From Rheinheimera sp. 1928-s (lineage in GTDB: Bacteria > Pseudomonadota > Gammaproteobacteria > Enterobacterales > Alteromonadaceae), in assembly GCF_029269265.1 (NCBI RefSeq), contig NZ_JARIXP010000001.1, positions 464,591 to 528,590 on the forward strand: a DNA stretch of 64,000 nucleotides, given 5' to 3'. The notes below the pieces were generated by a model, which did not search any database, was not told where the DNA came from, and saw only the letters and a list, made by a program, of their open reading frames with translations. Position numbers and translations under genes: made by a program. The number at the start of each line of letters is the position of its first letter. Within the stretch, counting starts at the first letter, position 1. This document shows, one piece after another, positions 1 to 9,476 of the stretch.

Positions 1-585
1 TTGACTCAATGGGTACTGGAAAAGGCTGTGATGACCTTAGCTGAACTGGCGCAGCAAGAGATCCATTGCAAAATAGCAGTGAATATTTCCAGTAAAGATT
101 TGCTGCAGGATGAACTGGTAGACAGCTTAGAACTGATGCTCAAACGCTACAAAGTGAAGCCTTCACAGCTGGTATTGGAGCTCAAAGAAAGTGCTTTAGT
201 GGCCGAACCTGACAAAGCCATGCGGATGCTCAAGCATCTGGCTCAACTTGGAGTAGAACTGGCGCTGGACGATTTTGGCACTGGATTCTCTTCCTTAGCC
301 TATCTGCGGGAATTACCTATCAGTCAGGTGAAAGTAGATTGTTCCTTTATTTTTGATTTACACCGCTCCGATACCCACACAGCTATTACAGGTGCCATTA
401 TTGATATGGCAAAAAATATGAATTTCATCGTAGTAGCCGAAGGTATTGAGCAGCCCGAAGTGGAGCAAAAACTGATTGCTATGGGCTGTGCCAGAGGGCA
501 AGGCTATTTATATGCCAAGCCCTTTGCATTGGATGCTTTCCCTGACTGGGTAAAACAGTGGAGCTACAGCAAGGCGACTTACTGA
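1..585 (+). CDS. EAL-domain c-di-GMP phosphodiesterase, C-terminal part (cut by window edge)
   Basis: This is the C-terminal part of an EAL domain, the fold that hydrolyses cyclic di-GMP. The reading frame is open from base 1, so the true start and the EAL signature itself lie upstream of the window. Visible catalytic elements are the Asn of IAVNIS, the Glu of LELKES, the double Asp of DDFGTG, the Lys/Asp pair of VKVD, the AEGIE loop and the Gln of GQGY. All look intact, so an active phosphodiesterase is likely. The last codons overlap the convergent arginase-family gene by 7 bases. Any N-terminal sensor or GGDEF domain is out of view. Confidence 0.9.
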   Translation: MTQWVLEKAVMTLAELAQQEIHCKIAVNISSKDLLQDELVDSLELMLKRYKVKPSQLVLELKESALVAEPDKAMRMLKHLAQLGVELALDDFGTGFSSLAYLRELPISQVKVDCSFIFDLHRSDTHTAITGAIIDMAKNMNFIVVAEGIEQPEVEQKLIAMGCARGQGYLYAKPFALDAFPDWVKQWSYSKATY

Positions 586-1610
586 GCCTTACCAAACAAA
601 AAAGCACAAACTAAAGCTGTTAAGATTTGGCCTGCATCATTCATACCTGCAGCTAAACCCGCCGGATGCTGAGCCGGAGCTGCTTCAGCCAGGTGTAAAT
701 AACGACTTTGAGGCTGGCTTGCCAACAGATAAACAAAATGTTCGGCTTGTTGCACTGACACACCGCAGCTGTTGTAAGCACTGACCGGCATGCCAGTAAT
801 AGCGTCTGTATCCAGCTCTATACCAAAGACTTGTTGTGGATCTCGTTGACTTAACCACAGCTTCAGCAGTTCTGGCCAAGCGGCTTGCTCACGGACAAAC
901 AGCTGTTGATAACTCAACACATCCACACCAGCCGATTTAATTTGCGCTAAGGAGCTGGCAGAGTTTTTCAGCTCATGCAAACCCATCACCAGATAATGTT
1001 GCAGATGCCCCTGAGCTTTGGCGTAACTAAAACCATTGCCGCTATGGCGTCCTTCAAGTAAACGAAAATCAGCATGAGGATCGAGGTTAATGCAATTGAC
1101 TGGCTGTTGTGCACTTTTGGCTAAAGCGCTCAGCAGTGGCAGGCTGTTGTTATGACCCCCACCTATAACAATAGGCGTTAAAGCTGCATCGAAAATAGCC
1201 AACAATACAGGCTCTAAACGTAAATCAATCTCTGCGCAGAGGGTACGTAAGGTCGCGACATCGGCATTTTGGCTTTGCTGTTGCAGGTCGGCGCAGTTCA
1301 GCTCACCCAGCACCAGTAGTTGTGAGCCGTCTAAAAAATCGTTTTGTTGTAAGTTAATAAACTTACGGATGAAAGCCTGCCAGCCAAGTTCAGCACCACC
1401 TTGCCCTAAGTTAGCGCGTGGCCCAATATCTTCAGGCACCCCCAACAGTACAAAAGCGCAGCCTTGTTGTTTCGCCTGCGCCAAAGCTTCAGCTAAAGGC
1501 AAAACTGGATCCGGATAAGACACAACCTGACCTAAACGGGTTTCACCTTCACGCTGTTGTTGAAAGGCCGCCAAAGAGGCGGCCTGATAGCGAATGACAG
1601 TATCACTCAT
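579..1610 (-). CDS. hutG: Formimidoylglutamase-like protein, arginase/agmatinase superfamily
   Basis: A 343-aa protein of the ureohydrolase superfamily, which uses two Mn ions to hydrolyse guanidino or formimino groups. The metal-binding signatures are in order: GGGH (His153), DPHAD (Asp177, His179, Asp181) and the DxD of LDTD (Asp267, Asp269). Length and overall pattern fit HutG-type formimidoylglutamases, the last step of one histidine-degradation route, better than arginase. No hutH, hutU or hutI is adjacent; a HutD homologue sits alone 17.5 kb away. Only 3 bases separate it from the upstream rraA gene, so the two are probably co-transcribed. The substrate is an inference; another ureohydrolase activity is possible. 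Confidence 0.75.
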   Translation of the reverse strand: MSDTVIRYQAASLAAFQQQREGETRLGQVVSYPDPVLPLAEALAQAKQQGCAFVLLGVPEDIGPRANLGQGGAELGWQAFIRKFINLQQNDFLDGSQLLVLGELNCADLQQQSQNADVATLRTLCAEIDLRLEPVLLAIFDAALTPIVIGGGHNNSLPLLSALAKSAQQPVNCINLDPHADFRLLEGRHSGNGFSYAKAQGHLQHYLVMGLHELKNSASSLAQIKSAGVDVLSYQQLFVREQAAWPELLKLWLSQRDPQQVFGIELDTDAITGMPVSAYNSCGVSVQQAEHFVYLLASQPQSRYLHLAEAAPAQHPAGLAAGMNDAGQILTALVCAFLFGKAQ

Positions 1611-1613
1611 TTG

Positions 1614-2099
1614 TTATTCCAGATCTAAAGGCTCAGGTGACAAAATAATACCTGTATTGTCAGCATACAGATGATCACCAGGTAAGAAGGTTACTCCGCC
1701 AAAATTAACAGGAATTTCGTGTTCACCAAAACCACGATCGTCAGCGCCCACTGGAATAGCGTTCACCGCCTGAATACCAATATCAAAGTCTTCCAGTGTA
1801 TCAACGTCCCGCACACTGCCGTAACAGACAATGCCTTCCCAACCGTTGGCTGCAGCTATAGAAGCTAACTCGCCATCAATCAAAGCGCGGCGGGCAGAAC
1901 CACCACCGTCAACCAATAACACTTTACCTACGCCAGGTTCAGCTAAAGCCTGACGAATTAAACCGTTGTCTTCAAAGCATTTAATCGTCTGGATTGTGCC
2001 ACCAAAAGAACGGCGGCCACCGTAGTTGGCGAAAATGGGCTCAACCACATCGATCATGTCTGCATAGAGGTCACATAATTCCGAAGTGTTATATTCCAT
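1614..2099 (-). CDS. rraA: RraA, regulator of ribonuclease E activity
   Basis: A 161-aa homologue of RraA, a ring-shaped trimer that binds the RNase E scaffold region and inhibits RNA decay. The sequence follows the E. coli protein closely from the start ([12 protein letters not shown]) through the conserved FGG, VDGGGS.RRAL and [11 protein letters not shown] segments to the end. I chose the ATG at 2099 because it matches the family N-terminus; an in-frame codon four residues earlier is less likely. It is followed almost immediately by the HutG-like gene. A diverged ERIC-type repeat end lies about 40 bases upstream of the start. Confidence 0.93.
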   Translation of the reverse strand: MEYNTSELCDLYADMIDVVEPIFANYGGRRSFGGTIQTIKCFEDNGLIRQALAEPGVGKVLLVDGGGSARRALIDGELASIAAANGWEGIVCYGSVRDVDTLEDFDIGIQAVNAIPVGADDRGFGEHEIPVNFGGVTFLPGDHLYADNTGIILSPEPLDLE

Positions 2100-2138
2100 G
2101 TTGTGCTCCAAAGGTTAAGTCTTTGATCAAAAACACAG

Positions 2139-2170
2139 TATACCCGTCTCACCTGAAGCTGCAAGGCTGT
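2139..2170. repeat. Diverged end of an ERIC-like intergenic repeat
   Basis: The stretch beginning TATACCCGTCTCACCTGAAG resembles the terminal arm of the full ERIC-like element at 29662-29787 and the partial copy at 41390-41427. All three share TATxCCCGT, the ACxTGAAGCTGC core and a following CTxTGTT-like segment. Only one arm is recognisable here, so it is a decayed or truncated copy lying upstream of rraA. Confidence 0.5.
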
Positions 2171-2370
2171 TCACTGCGCAGTATCACCGCAAATTCAATT
2201 ACTTTGACCCTCGAACAGAAGCTATAACAAAGTTACGGCCTGAATTTTTTGTTTTCACAGCGCCAGCCGCATATTCAACTATTCTTTCACTGCTTGATTG
2301 TGACTCTGGATTGCCAGTGTTAAGGTGACTTTGCTACCTTAATTGAAGTTGTTTAATCAGGATCTCGCCT

Positions 2371-4371
2371 TTGAGTTCAGAGCTGTTAGCCCGTACCTTG
2401 TTACACCTGACGCAGATAGGGTTTGCTATCACCCTCTCTGCTTTACTTTGGTATTTCTTCAGGATCTATCAACGTAACTACCTGAAATCCTGGGCTATAG
2501 CTTTTTGTTGTTTCACTGCCTATGCAACCTTTGTTCTGGTGGATGTGTTCTGGCGACCTGTATTTGCCGCTGCCTGGTTGGGGCAGATGGTTAAATTTTT
2601 ATTAATTTGTTTTTGTTATGGCTTCGCCGTTTGGATCCTCGTTGGGGTTTTTGAAGCGGTAAAACAGCAGCGCCTTGCTGCCAGAAAGGTAAACCAGTTG
2701 TTGTTGCTGGTGACAGGGATTTCATTTCTGTCTGTCGTTCCTTTTCTTTTGTTTGAGCAATTACAAGACTGGGTTGTTTATCTGCAACTCTACATGCGAC
2801 TTTTGCTGATTGGTGCTGCTTTATGTGTGGCTGGATTCTGGTTGTGGAGTTTAACTAAGCTTATTTTTGCCACTAAAGTGGTTGCCAGCGCAATGTTGGC
2901 CTGGGGTCTGCTGTTTTTAGGCAGTGCCAGCACTATAGTCTGGCAAAAAACTGAAGTTGATTATTATCAGGTTGCTATGTATTTCAAGCATCTGGAGCTG
3001 CTGATCCAGGTGATTTTAGGTTTAGGACTGATCATCTGGTTACAGGAAGATGAGCGCAGTACCAATCAGCAATTGACGGCTAAAACTCAGTATCTGGATA
3101 GTCATGACCCATTAACCGGGGCTTTAAATCGTGATGCTTTGTTACGTGAGTTAGCCTTGTTGTTGCAGAACAATGCCGCCTTAACTTTGCTGATGATTGG
3201 TTTAGATAGTTTTAAAGTGGTGAATGAGTCTGTTGGTTTAAAGCAAGGCGATCGTATTTTGCGTGAAGTAAACCGGCGTTTTGAATCTTCAATTGTGAAA
3301 CCCCGATTAATAGCCCGCACTGGAGGTGATATCTTTGCTTTGGTGCTTGATGACTGCAGCACTGACCGACAGAAGCTGTTTGCTTTACAGCATCTGGAGC
3401 AACTAATTGAAAAACCTTTTACCACAGACAATGGCCTGATTAAGCTGACAGCCAGTATAGGTTTAGCCTGTGCGCCACAACATGCAGTAGAAGCCGATCT
3501 GTTGCTGCAAAAAGCCAATATTGCCTTCCATCACTGTAAACGTCAGCAGCAGCGCTGCACTTTTTATCAGCCTGGGATGGAAGAAGAATCAGCCCGTTTG
3601 CTCAGCCTGGAAAAAGACTTACTGCTGGCTTTGGAGCAGGATCAATTTATCTTTTATTTCCAGCCGCAATGGGATCTTCGCGAACAAAGAATTGAGGCTT
3701 TTGAAGCTTTAGTGCGCTGGGAGCATCCGCAAAAAGGCTTACTGATGCCTGGTCAATTTTTACCTTTAGTGGAGCAAGTCGGATTAAGCAAAGATCTGGA
3801 TTTATTACTGCTGGAAAAAGCCGTTAGCACTTTAGCTGAGTGGAAAAAGCAGGGGATTAACAGCATTCCCATAGCGGTAAATATGTCACCTGTGCATTTT
3901 CAGGTCGATGGTTTAAAAGGACGGATTCAACAGTTATTGCTGAAGTATCAGGTATCACCAGCAGTGCTGGAGCTTGAGATCACAGAAAATACCGCCATGG
4001 GGGATATGGAAAAAGGCTCTAACTACATCAATGAGTTACAGCAAATGGGTATTCGTGTATCGATAGACGATTTTGGCACTGGTTATTCATCTTTGGGGTA
4101 TTTACGCAAAATGCCAATCGACAAAATTAAAATTGATCGCAGTTTTGTCACTGATATGGCTGCCAACGACTCAGATATGATGATAGTTAAAACCATGATT
4201 ACCCTGGCTCATGGTTTGGGTAAACGTATTCTGGCGGAGGGGGTGGAAACTGAAACTCAGTTGCAGTTGTTACGCACTTTAGCCTGCGATGCCATTCAGG
4301 GCTATTTATTGTCGAAACCTTTGCCTGAAGCAGAAGCTCTGGCCTTACTCAATGGCTGTGCTCTGTCTTAG
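2371..4371 (+). CDS. Membrane GGDEF-EAL protein with 7-TM N-terminus; likely c-di-GMP phosphodiesterase
   Basis: A 666-aa protein. Residues about 10-225 form seven hydrophobic segments, an integral membrane sensor. A GGDEF domain follows (about 240-400), but its signature reads GGDIF near residue 318, so the catalytic Glu is lost and diguanylate cyclase activity is unlikely. The C-terminal EAL domain (about 420-660) keeps E445 of EALVRW, ELEITE, D566/D567 of DDFGTG, KIDRSF and AEGVE, all expected for an active phosphodiesterase. The start is a TTG preceded by AGGA at a spacing of about eight bases. The degenerate GGDEF may serve as a GTP-binding regulatory domain, as known for other tandem proteins (inference). 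Confidence 0.9.
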   Translation: MSSELLARTLLHLTQIGFAITLSALLWYFFRIYQRNYLKSWAIAFCCFTAYATFVLVDVFWRPVFAAAWLGQMVKFLLICFCYGFAVWILVGVFEAVKQQRLAARKVNQLLLLVTGISFLSVVPFLLFEQLQDWVVYLQLYMRLLLIGAALCVAGFWLWSLTKLIFATKVVASAMLAWGLLFLGSASTIVWQKTEVDYYQVAMYFKHLELLIQVILGLGLIIWLQEDERSTNQQLTAKTQYLDSHDPLTGALNRDALLRELALLLQNNAALTLLMIGLDSFKVVNESVGLKQGDRILREVNRRFESSIVKPRLIARTGGDIFALVLDDCSTDRQKLFALQHLEQLIEKPFTTDNGLIKLTASIGLACAPQHAVEADLLLQKANIAFHHCKRQQQRCTFYQPGMEEESARLLSLEKDLLLALEQDQFIFYFQPQWDLREQRIEAFEALVRWEHPQKGLLMPGQFLPLVEQVGLSKDLDLLLLEKAVSTLAEWKKQGINSIPIAVNMSPVHFQVDGLKGRIQQLLLKYQVSPAVLELEITENTAMGDMEKGSNYINELQQMGIRVSIDDFGTGYSSLGYLRKMPIDKIKIDRSFVTDMAANDSDMMIVKTMITLAHGLGKRILAEGVETETQLQLLRTLACDAIQGYLLSKPLPEAEALALLNGCALS

Positions 4372-4448
4372 TCATTCATCTGTTGTCATGTTTTTGTCAC
4401 TAAGCCACTTTAAGCTGCATAAGGTCAAAGTAAAACGGCAGGTGACTT

Positions 4449-4973
4449 ATGTGGTTACAAAGGCTCGGATTATGGGATCAGCGTTGTTTTGTAGCGCTTT
4501 TTAGTAAAAGCGAACGAAAGCGTATCCATCAATTTAGTTTCTGGTGCTCTAAAACCGGTGACGGCCCTTTATACCTGTTATTAGTTGCGTTGTTGTTTGC
4601 GTTGGAACTGACACATGCCAGTGCTTTTACCGAATTATTACTGCTCAGTTTTGCTATCGAATTGCCTTTGTATCTGCTGCTAAAAAACTCGATTCGTCGT
4701 CAGCGTCCTTATCAGTTAATGGCGGGTATGATGCAAGCTCACATTGAAGCTTCAGATAAATTCAGTTTACCGTCCGGCCACACAGCTGCGGCCTTTGTAG
4801 TAGCCAGTACTTTGTTGTGTTTTTATCCAGAGTGGGCCTGGCTGGCTTTTAGCTGGGCAGCTTTAATCGGCTTGTCACGTATCTTGTTAGGGGTACATTT
4901 TCCGCTGGATATTCTGGCGGGTTCATCTCTTGGTGTGTCCAGCTGTTTGGTCGCGCAGCAAATTCTGCATTAA
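4449..4973 (+). CDS. PAP2-family membrane phosphatase
   Basis: A 174-aa integral membrane protein with the three-part acid phosphatase signature of the PAP2 superfamily: K79...R86-P87 (KNSIRRQRP), PSGH at 108-111 and S143-R144...H150...D154 (SRILLGVHFPLD). These residues form the vanadate-type active site. Members dephosphorylate undecaprenyl pyrophosphate, phosphatidylglycerophosphate or related lipids. Several hydrophobic helices surround the motifs. A GGTGA-like ribosome site lies close to the ATG. It is short for the family but all catalytic residues are present. The exact lipid substrate cannot be read from the sequence. Confidence 0.88.
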   Translation: MWLQRLGLWDQRCFVALFSKSERKRIHQFSFWCSKTGDGPLYLLLVALLFALELTHASAFTELLLLSFAIELPLYLLLKNSIRRQRPYQLMAGMMQAHIEASDKFSLPSGHTAAAFVVASTLLCFYPEWAWLAFSWAALIGLSRILLGVHFPLDILAGSSLGVSSCLVAQQILH

Positions 4974-5122
4974 ATTCTGCGATTTTTACTAAATATTTCA
5001 TATTTAATTCTACTAAAGTAGCTCATCTTCAGTTTGCCTCTCTATAATTAATGGGTTACGACTAATCCTTCATTGATTAAGTCGATTGAATAACCTTGCC
5101 GTTGCATTTTGGAGTAGCTCAA

Positions 5123-7003
5123 ATGGCCTTTTTACGCCAGTTTTCAATACGTCAGCGTTTGTTGCTGAATGCAGTCACAGTAGCTGTATCTATGTTAGTT
5201 ATGTTGGGGCTGCTGTTGTTCCAGAGCAGTCAGCTGAATGTGTTATCGGAATTGCGGCTGGAGGTTGAAAACCTGAAACCTGCTGTGCTGCAATTACGTC
5301 GAGATGAAAAAGACTTTTTACTGCGCTCTGATATCGAATATCAGCAAAAATTTAATAACTCCTCTGCTGAACTCAATAATAAAGTCAAGATGTTAACTGA
5401 GGGGCTGGTGCAGGAAGGCATTGACACCGCAGCTCTGAAATCCTTTAGTGACTTTACCCAAACCTATCAACAGCTGTTTAATCAATTGGTGCAACTTTCG
5501 GTTGAAGTGGGTTTAGACCCTGAATCTGGTTTGTATGGCGAGTTTCGCTCAAAAGCTCATGCTTTAGGTCAGGCCTTTAAAGATATCAGTGACTGGCAAT
5601 TAACCGCCCAATTATTGCAACTACGCCGTGACGAAAAAGACTTTATGCTGCGTAAAGATCTGAAGTACTTAACAGCTTTTAACCAAGGGCTGTCAGAGTT
5701 TCGTGGCCAAATTCAGCAAAATATCTCAGATCCGACTTTGGTGATGCAATTGCAGCAACTGGCTGATGCTTACGGTGTGGCTTTTGCGCGTTTAGTGGAA
5801 GGGGAACAAAAAATTGGACTTGCTCCTGATCAGGGGCTGATGGGACAAATGCGTGCTGCTATTCATCAGACCGAAGACAGCCTCGAGTCTATGTCAAAAC
5901 AAACTGAAGCCGCAGTAAGGCAAGCCAGTGCTTCCAGTGAAACTCTGGCCATCAGCTTGTTTGTATTGGTCTTAATTTTGGTTGTCGCTTTGGTACTGAT
6001 GACCAGCAACAGCATTCTGCAGCCTATACAAAAAGTATGCGCCACTATAGGTTTAGTGCGCAAAGACAATGACTTCCGTATACGGGTTGACGAAGATGGC
6101 CGGGACGAAATGACCACTTTGGCCAAGGATTTTAATCATATGTTGTCTGATGTGCAGGAGCTGGTGCGCAATGTAAATCAGGCGCTTGAGATGTTGGATG
6201 TCGCGACACATGAACTGGCGAAGTCTACTGCGGAAACCAGCAAAGGTATGGCGCAGCAGCAGATGGAAAGCGATATGGTCGCCACTGCAGTCACAGAAAT
6301 GGGCGCAACAGTAGATGAAATTGCAGTAAACACTGAAAACACCGCAACTAAAGCTCAGGACACTAATGCTAACGCCATGTCAGGTTTGAAAGAAGTAGAA
6401 CATACCGTCAAGCGTATCAATCTGTTGTCTGAAGAGTTGCAGCAAGCATCCGTTGTTTTGACTGAACTGGAAAAAGACAGCGCTACTATTGGCTCTGTAT
6501 TAGATGTGATCCGTGGTATTGCTGAACAAACCAATTTATTGGCGCTGAATGCTGCAATTGAAGCGGCGCGGGCAGGCGAACAAGGCCGGGGTTTTGCTGT
6601 AGTTGCAGATGAAGTTCGTAGTCTGGCGCAGCGTACTCAGGAGTCGACAGGGCAGATTGAAAAAATCATTTCAGGTTTGCAGCAACGCACCAAAAACATT
6701 GTGGCTGTGATGCAAAATTGTCAGACACAGGGCAAAGAAAGTGCCAGTCAGGCAGGTTCAACCATCGAATTGTTAAGGCAAATCACCAGCGATGTAGCTT
6801 TGATTATGGATATGACCACCCAAATAGCCACAGCAGTGGAAGAACAAAGTTTGGTTGCTGCTGACGTGAATAAAAACGTGGTACGTATTCGGGATATTTC
6901 TGAAGACTCGTTAAATATCTCTAAACACAACGCTCAGATCAGCGAAGAGGTGGCCAGTCAGGCCAGCATGTTGCATCACACAGTGGATAAGTTTAAAGCT
7001 TAA
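5123..7003 (+). CDS. Methyl-accepting chemotaxis protein with HBM ligand-binding domain
   Basis: A 626-aa chemoreceptor. After a short cytoplasmic tail and TM1 (about 10-33) comes a large periplasmic helical domain with two copies of LRRDEKDF-(L/M)LR, the hallmark of the helical bimodular (HBM) sensor, which binds organic acids such as TCA intermediates in pseudomonads. TM2 (about 275-297), a HAMP domain and the methyl-accepting signalling hairpin follow; its tip reads [20 protein letters not shown]. The ATG at 5123 is chosen over an upstream TTG because GGAG lies eight bases before it. A TATAAT at 5043-5048 may be its -10 box. No CheW/R/B gene is nearby, so it is an orphan receptor. Confidence 0.92.
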   Translation: MAFLRQFSIRQRLLLNAVTVAVSMLVMLGLLLFQSSQLNVLSELRLEVENLKPAVLQLRRDEKDFLLRSDIEYQQKFNNSSAELNNKVKMLTEGLVQEGIDTAALKSFSDFTQTYQQLFNQLVQLSVEVGLDPESGLYGEFRSKAHALGQAFKDISDWQLTAQLLQLRRDEKDFMLRKDLKYLTAFNQGLSEFRGQIQQNISDPTLVMQLQQLADAYGVAFARLVEGEQKIGLAPDQGLMGQMRAAIHQTEDSLESMSKQTEAAVRQASASSETLAISLFVLVLILVVALVLMTSNSILQPIQKVCATIGLVRKDNDFRIRVDEDGRDEMTTLAKDFNHMLSDVQELVRNVNQALEMLDVATHELAKSTAETSKGMAQQQMESDMVATAVTEMGATVDEIAVNTENTATKAQDTNANAMSGLKEVEHTVKRINLLSEELQQASVVLTELEKDSATIGSVLDVIRGIAEQTNLLALNAAIEAARAGEQGRGFAVVADEVRSLAQRTQESTGQIEKIISGLQQRTKNIVAVMQNCQTQGKESASQAGSTIELLRQITSDVALIMDMTTQIATAVEEQSLVAADVNKNVVRIRDISEDSLNISKHNAQISEEVASQASMLHHTVDKFKA

Positions 7004-7005
7004 TC

Positions 7006-7061
7006 AAAATGGGGTCAGATCACATAGGTTACGCATAACTTATGTGATCTGACCCCATTTT
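7006..7061. terminator. Long perfect inverted repeat with GGGGTCAG ends between convergent genes
   Basis: Two 21-base arms (7006-7026 and 7041-7061) are exact inverse complements and enclose a 14-base centre that can itself pair (GGTTA/TAACT). The arms carry A and T tracts on the outside, so the hairpin could act as a bidirectional intrinsic terminator. It fills the whole gap between the stop codons of the chemoreceptor and the DUF971 gene. The GGGTCAGA and CACA parts recur in the hairpin at 20407-20448, which suggests a dispersed REP-like repeat rather than a one-off terminator. Confidence 0.8.
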
Positions 7062-7468
7062 TAGAGTTGTTTGATCATCAGCTGACTATCGCGGTTGCTG
7101 TTGGCTTGCTTTAAACGCTGCAGATAATCAGCCCAAAGTTCGTCCTGCTCAGCCGCGAGTTTTGCCAGATAGGTCCAGCTGTACAAACCCGTCTGATGGC
7201 CATCATCAAACACCAGTTTTACCGCGTATTGGCCTACAGGCACAATCTGGCTGATGGCTACGTCTTTTTTATGGCTGACCAGTTGGGGTTTGCCATGGCC
7301 TCGTACTTCAGCCGAAGGCGAAAACACCCGTAAAAATTCAGCGCTAAAACTAAAGAGCTGTTCATCTGAAAACTTAACGTCCAGAACTTTGCTGAAGCGA
7401 TGGTAATGCAGCACAGACACCAACGAGGTTTTTGCAGCTGTAAAAGAAGCTGAAGTCTGTGCTGTCAT
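7061..7468 (-). CDS. DUF971-family protein downstream of hslU
   Basis: A 135-aa soluble protein of the DUF971 family, a small beta-rich domain also found at the N-terminus of gamma-butyrobetaine hydroxylases. Recognisable family features are the LDVKFSD segment, EFLRVFSPSAEVRGHG, the central VAISQIVPVGQYAVKLVFDD and the final G-L-Y-S-W motif (GLYSWTYL). It lies 27 bases after hslU on the same strand, an arrangement common in gammaproteobacteria. The biochemical role is not established; a link to Fe-S or metal handling has been suggested for related domains, and I cannot confirm it here. Confidence 0.85.
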   Translation of the reverse strand: MTAQTSASFTAAKTSLVSVLHYHRFSKVLDVKFSDEQLFSFSAEFLRVFSPSAEVRGHGKPQLVSHKKDVAISQIVPVGQYAVKLVFDDGHQTGLYSWTYLAKLAAEQDELWADYLQRLKQANSNRDSQLMIKQL

Positions 7469-7495
7469 CGGATCCGCCTTGAGTCAACTATCAGG

Positions 7496-8827
7496 TTATA
7501 AAATAAAACGGCTTAAATCTTCGTCCTGCACTAAAGCGTCCAGGTGCGAATCCACATAAGTGGCATCGATCAAAATTTGCTGACCACTGTGATCGGCGGC
7601 ATCAAAGGAAATCTCTTCCAGCAATTTTTCCATCACAGTGTATAAGCGACGGGCACCGATGTTTTCAGTACGCTCATTCACCTGCCAGGCAGCATTGGCA
7701 ATGCGCTTAATGCCATCTTCGGCAAAACTGATGTGCACGCCTTCGGTTGCCAGCATGGCCACGCTTTGTTCGGTCAGCGAGGCTTTAGGTTCAGTCAGAA
7801 TACGCTCAAAATCATTGGCTGATAACGCATCCAGCTCGACCCGTATGGGTAAACGGCCTTGTAACTCTGGTACTAAATCCGACGGTTTTGCCATCTGAAA
7901 GGCGCCGCTGGCAATAAACAGAATATGGTCAGTTTTCACCATGCCGTGTTTAGTGGTGACAGTGCAGCCTTCTATTAACGGCAGCAAATCCCGTTGCACA
8001 CCTTCACGTGAAACGTCAGGGCCACTGGTTTCGCCACGTTTACAAATTTTGTCGATTTCATCAATAAAGACGATACCGGTTTGCTCCACAGCCTCTAACG
8101 CTTTCAGCTTCAGCTCTTCCGGATTGACCAGACGGGCTGCTTCTTCTTCTACCAGCTGTTTAAAGGCATCTTTGATTTTCAGCTTACGGCTTTTTTTCTT
8201 GTCAGAACCTAAGTTCTGAAACATCGACTGCAGCTGGGATGTCATTTCTTCCATGCCAGGTGGTGCCATAATTTCCACACCCATCACAGGGGCAGATAAC
8301 TCAATTTCAATTTCTTTATCATCCAACTGGCCTTCACGTAACTTTTTACGGAAAGTCTGTCGGGTACTGCTGTCTGATTCGCTGGTTTCAGCTTTGCCCC
8401 AGGCATCACGGGCTGGTGGTAATAAAGCGTCGAGAATACGTTCTTCCGCTGCTTCTTCAGCGCGGAATTTGTTTTTCGCCACTTCCTGTTCACGGAACAT
8501 CTTCACTGCGCTGTCGGTTAAATCGCGGATAATACTTTCCACTTCTTTACCTACATAGCCTACTTCAGTGAACTTGGTGGCTTCCACTTTAATAAAAGGC
8601 GCGTTGGCCAGTTTGGCCAAACGACGGGCAATTTCTGTTTTACCCACACCGGTCGGGCCTATCATCAGAATGTTTTTTGGCGTAATTTCCTGCCGTAAAG
8701 CCGGGTCGAGCTGCATACGACGCCATCTGTTACGCAGCGCTATAGCCACTGCTCGTTTGGCATTAGCCTGACCAATAATGTGGCGATCCAGTTCGTGAAC
8801 TATTTCTCTTGGGGTCATATCAGACAT
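7496..8827 (-). CDS. hslU: HslU, ATPase subunit of the HslUV protease
   Basis: A 443-aa AAA+ unfoldase that feeds substrates to HslV. Walker A is GPTGVGKT (residues 57-64), Walker B VFIDEID (about 250), and the pore-loop context [11 protein letters not shown] is present. The I-domain insertion lies between them ([14 protein letters not shown]). The C-terminal DLSRFIL tail, which docks into HslV, is intact. I start at the ATG at 8827 because it matches the family MS(D/E)MTPREIV N-terminus; a TTG one codon earlier is not needed. It lies 11 bases after hslV in the usual hslVU operon order. Confidence 0.97.
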   Translation of the reverse strand: MSDMTPREIVHELDRHIIGQANAKRAVAIALRNRWRRMQLDPALRQEITPKNILMIGPTGVGKTEIARRLAKLANAPFIKVEATKFTEVGYVGKEVESIIRDLTDSAVKMFREQEVAKNKFRAEEAAEERILDALLPPARDAWGKAETSESDSSTRQTFRKKLREGQLDDKEIEIELSAPVMGVEIMAPPGMEEMTSQLQSMFQNLGSDKKKSRKLKIKDAFKQLVEEEAARLVNPEELKLKALEAVEQTGIVFIDEIDKICKRGETSGPDVSREGVQRDLLPLIEGCTVTTKHGMVKTDHILFIASGAFQMAKPSDLVPELQGRLPIRVELDALSANDFERILTEPKASLTEQSVAMLATEGVHISFAEDGIKRIANAAWQVNERTENIGARRLYTVMEKLLEEISFDAADHSGQQILIDATYVDSHLDALVQDEDLSRFIL

Positions 8828-8838
8828 CAAATCTACCC

Positions 8839-9357
8839 TTACAATTCTTCAATGGTCTGGTGATGGTTGGTGTATACACAAATATCACCAGCTATGGTTA
8901 AGCTTTTTTCAGCAATTTCGCGGGCACTTAATTCAGTGTTGGCCAAAAGCGCAGTGGCCGCTGCCTGGGCAAAAGGTCCGCCGCTGCCTATGGCGATTAA
9001 ATCGTGTTCTGGCTGGATCACATCACCGTTACCTGTGATGATCAACGAACAATTGGCATCAGCCACAGCTAATAAAGCTTCGAGTTTGCGCAGCATGCGG
9101 TCGGTGCGCCAGTCTTTTGCCAGCTCAACAGCAGCGCGCATTAAATGGCCCTGATGCATTTCGAGTTTGGCTTCAAAACGTTCAAATAAAGTAAAAGCGT
9201 CGGCTGTGCCGCCGGCAAAACCAGCCAGTACTTTGCCATGATATAAACGGCGAACTTTGCGGGCATTGCCCTTCATGACGGTATTACCAAGTGAGACCTG
9301 GCCGTCACCTGCAATGGCAACATGGCCGTTGCGGCGTACAGAAACAATAGTGGTCAT
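8839..9357 (-). CDS. hslV: HslV, peptidase subunit of the HslUV protease
   Basis: A 172-aa proteasome-type Ntn hydrolase. The N-terminus MTTIVSVRR exposes Thr2 as the catalytic nucleophile after Met removal. [20 protein letters not shown] and the [17 protein letters not shown] segment are family signatures, as is the IGSGG turn. It forms dodecamers capped by HslU. It is upstream of hslU and downstream of the FtsN-like gene on the same strand. I looked for a heat-shock sigma-32 promoter in the 119-base gap upstream and did not find a clear one. Confidence 0.97.
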   Translation of the reverse strand: MTTIVSVRRNGHVAIAGDGQVSLGNTVMKGNARKVRRLYHGKVLAGFAGGTADAFTLFERFEAKLEMHQGHLMRAAVELAKDWRTDRMLRKLEALLAVADANCSLIITGNGDVIQPEHDLIAIGSGGPFAQAAATALLANTELSAREIAEKSLTIAGDICVYTNHHQTIEEL

Positions 9358-9425
9358 CAGAAGCCCTTTTTGGCTGAGGAGAACAGGTTACCAAGGAGAT
9401 AAGGGTGGGGATTCAGATTTTCAAT

Positions 9426-9465
9426 GCCCTTTCTACTGAAAGCTGTTGCTTTGAGTCGAAAGGGC
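9426..9465. other. Nested hairpin between the ftsN-like gene and hslV
   Basis: GCCCTTTC at 9426-9433 pairs with GAAAGGGC at 9458-9465, and inside it CTGAAAGC/GCTTTGAG can form a second stem with a TGTT loop. On the minus strand it lies upstream of the ftsN-like gene and within the space after the hslV start. There is no T-tract on either side, so it is not a good intrinsic terminator. It could be a processing or stability element. Function unknown. Confidence 0.4.
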
Positions 9466-9476
9466 TAAAAGGAATA

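Noticed and set aside
4289-4504. A 71-codon frame between the GGDEF-EAL and PAP2 genes
   Set aside because: It overlaps both genes in another frame and shows no protein features.
9358-9476. Sigma-32 heat-shock promoter upstream of hslV
   Set aside because: No adequate CTTGAA plus CCCCAT pair at correct spacing was found.
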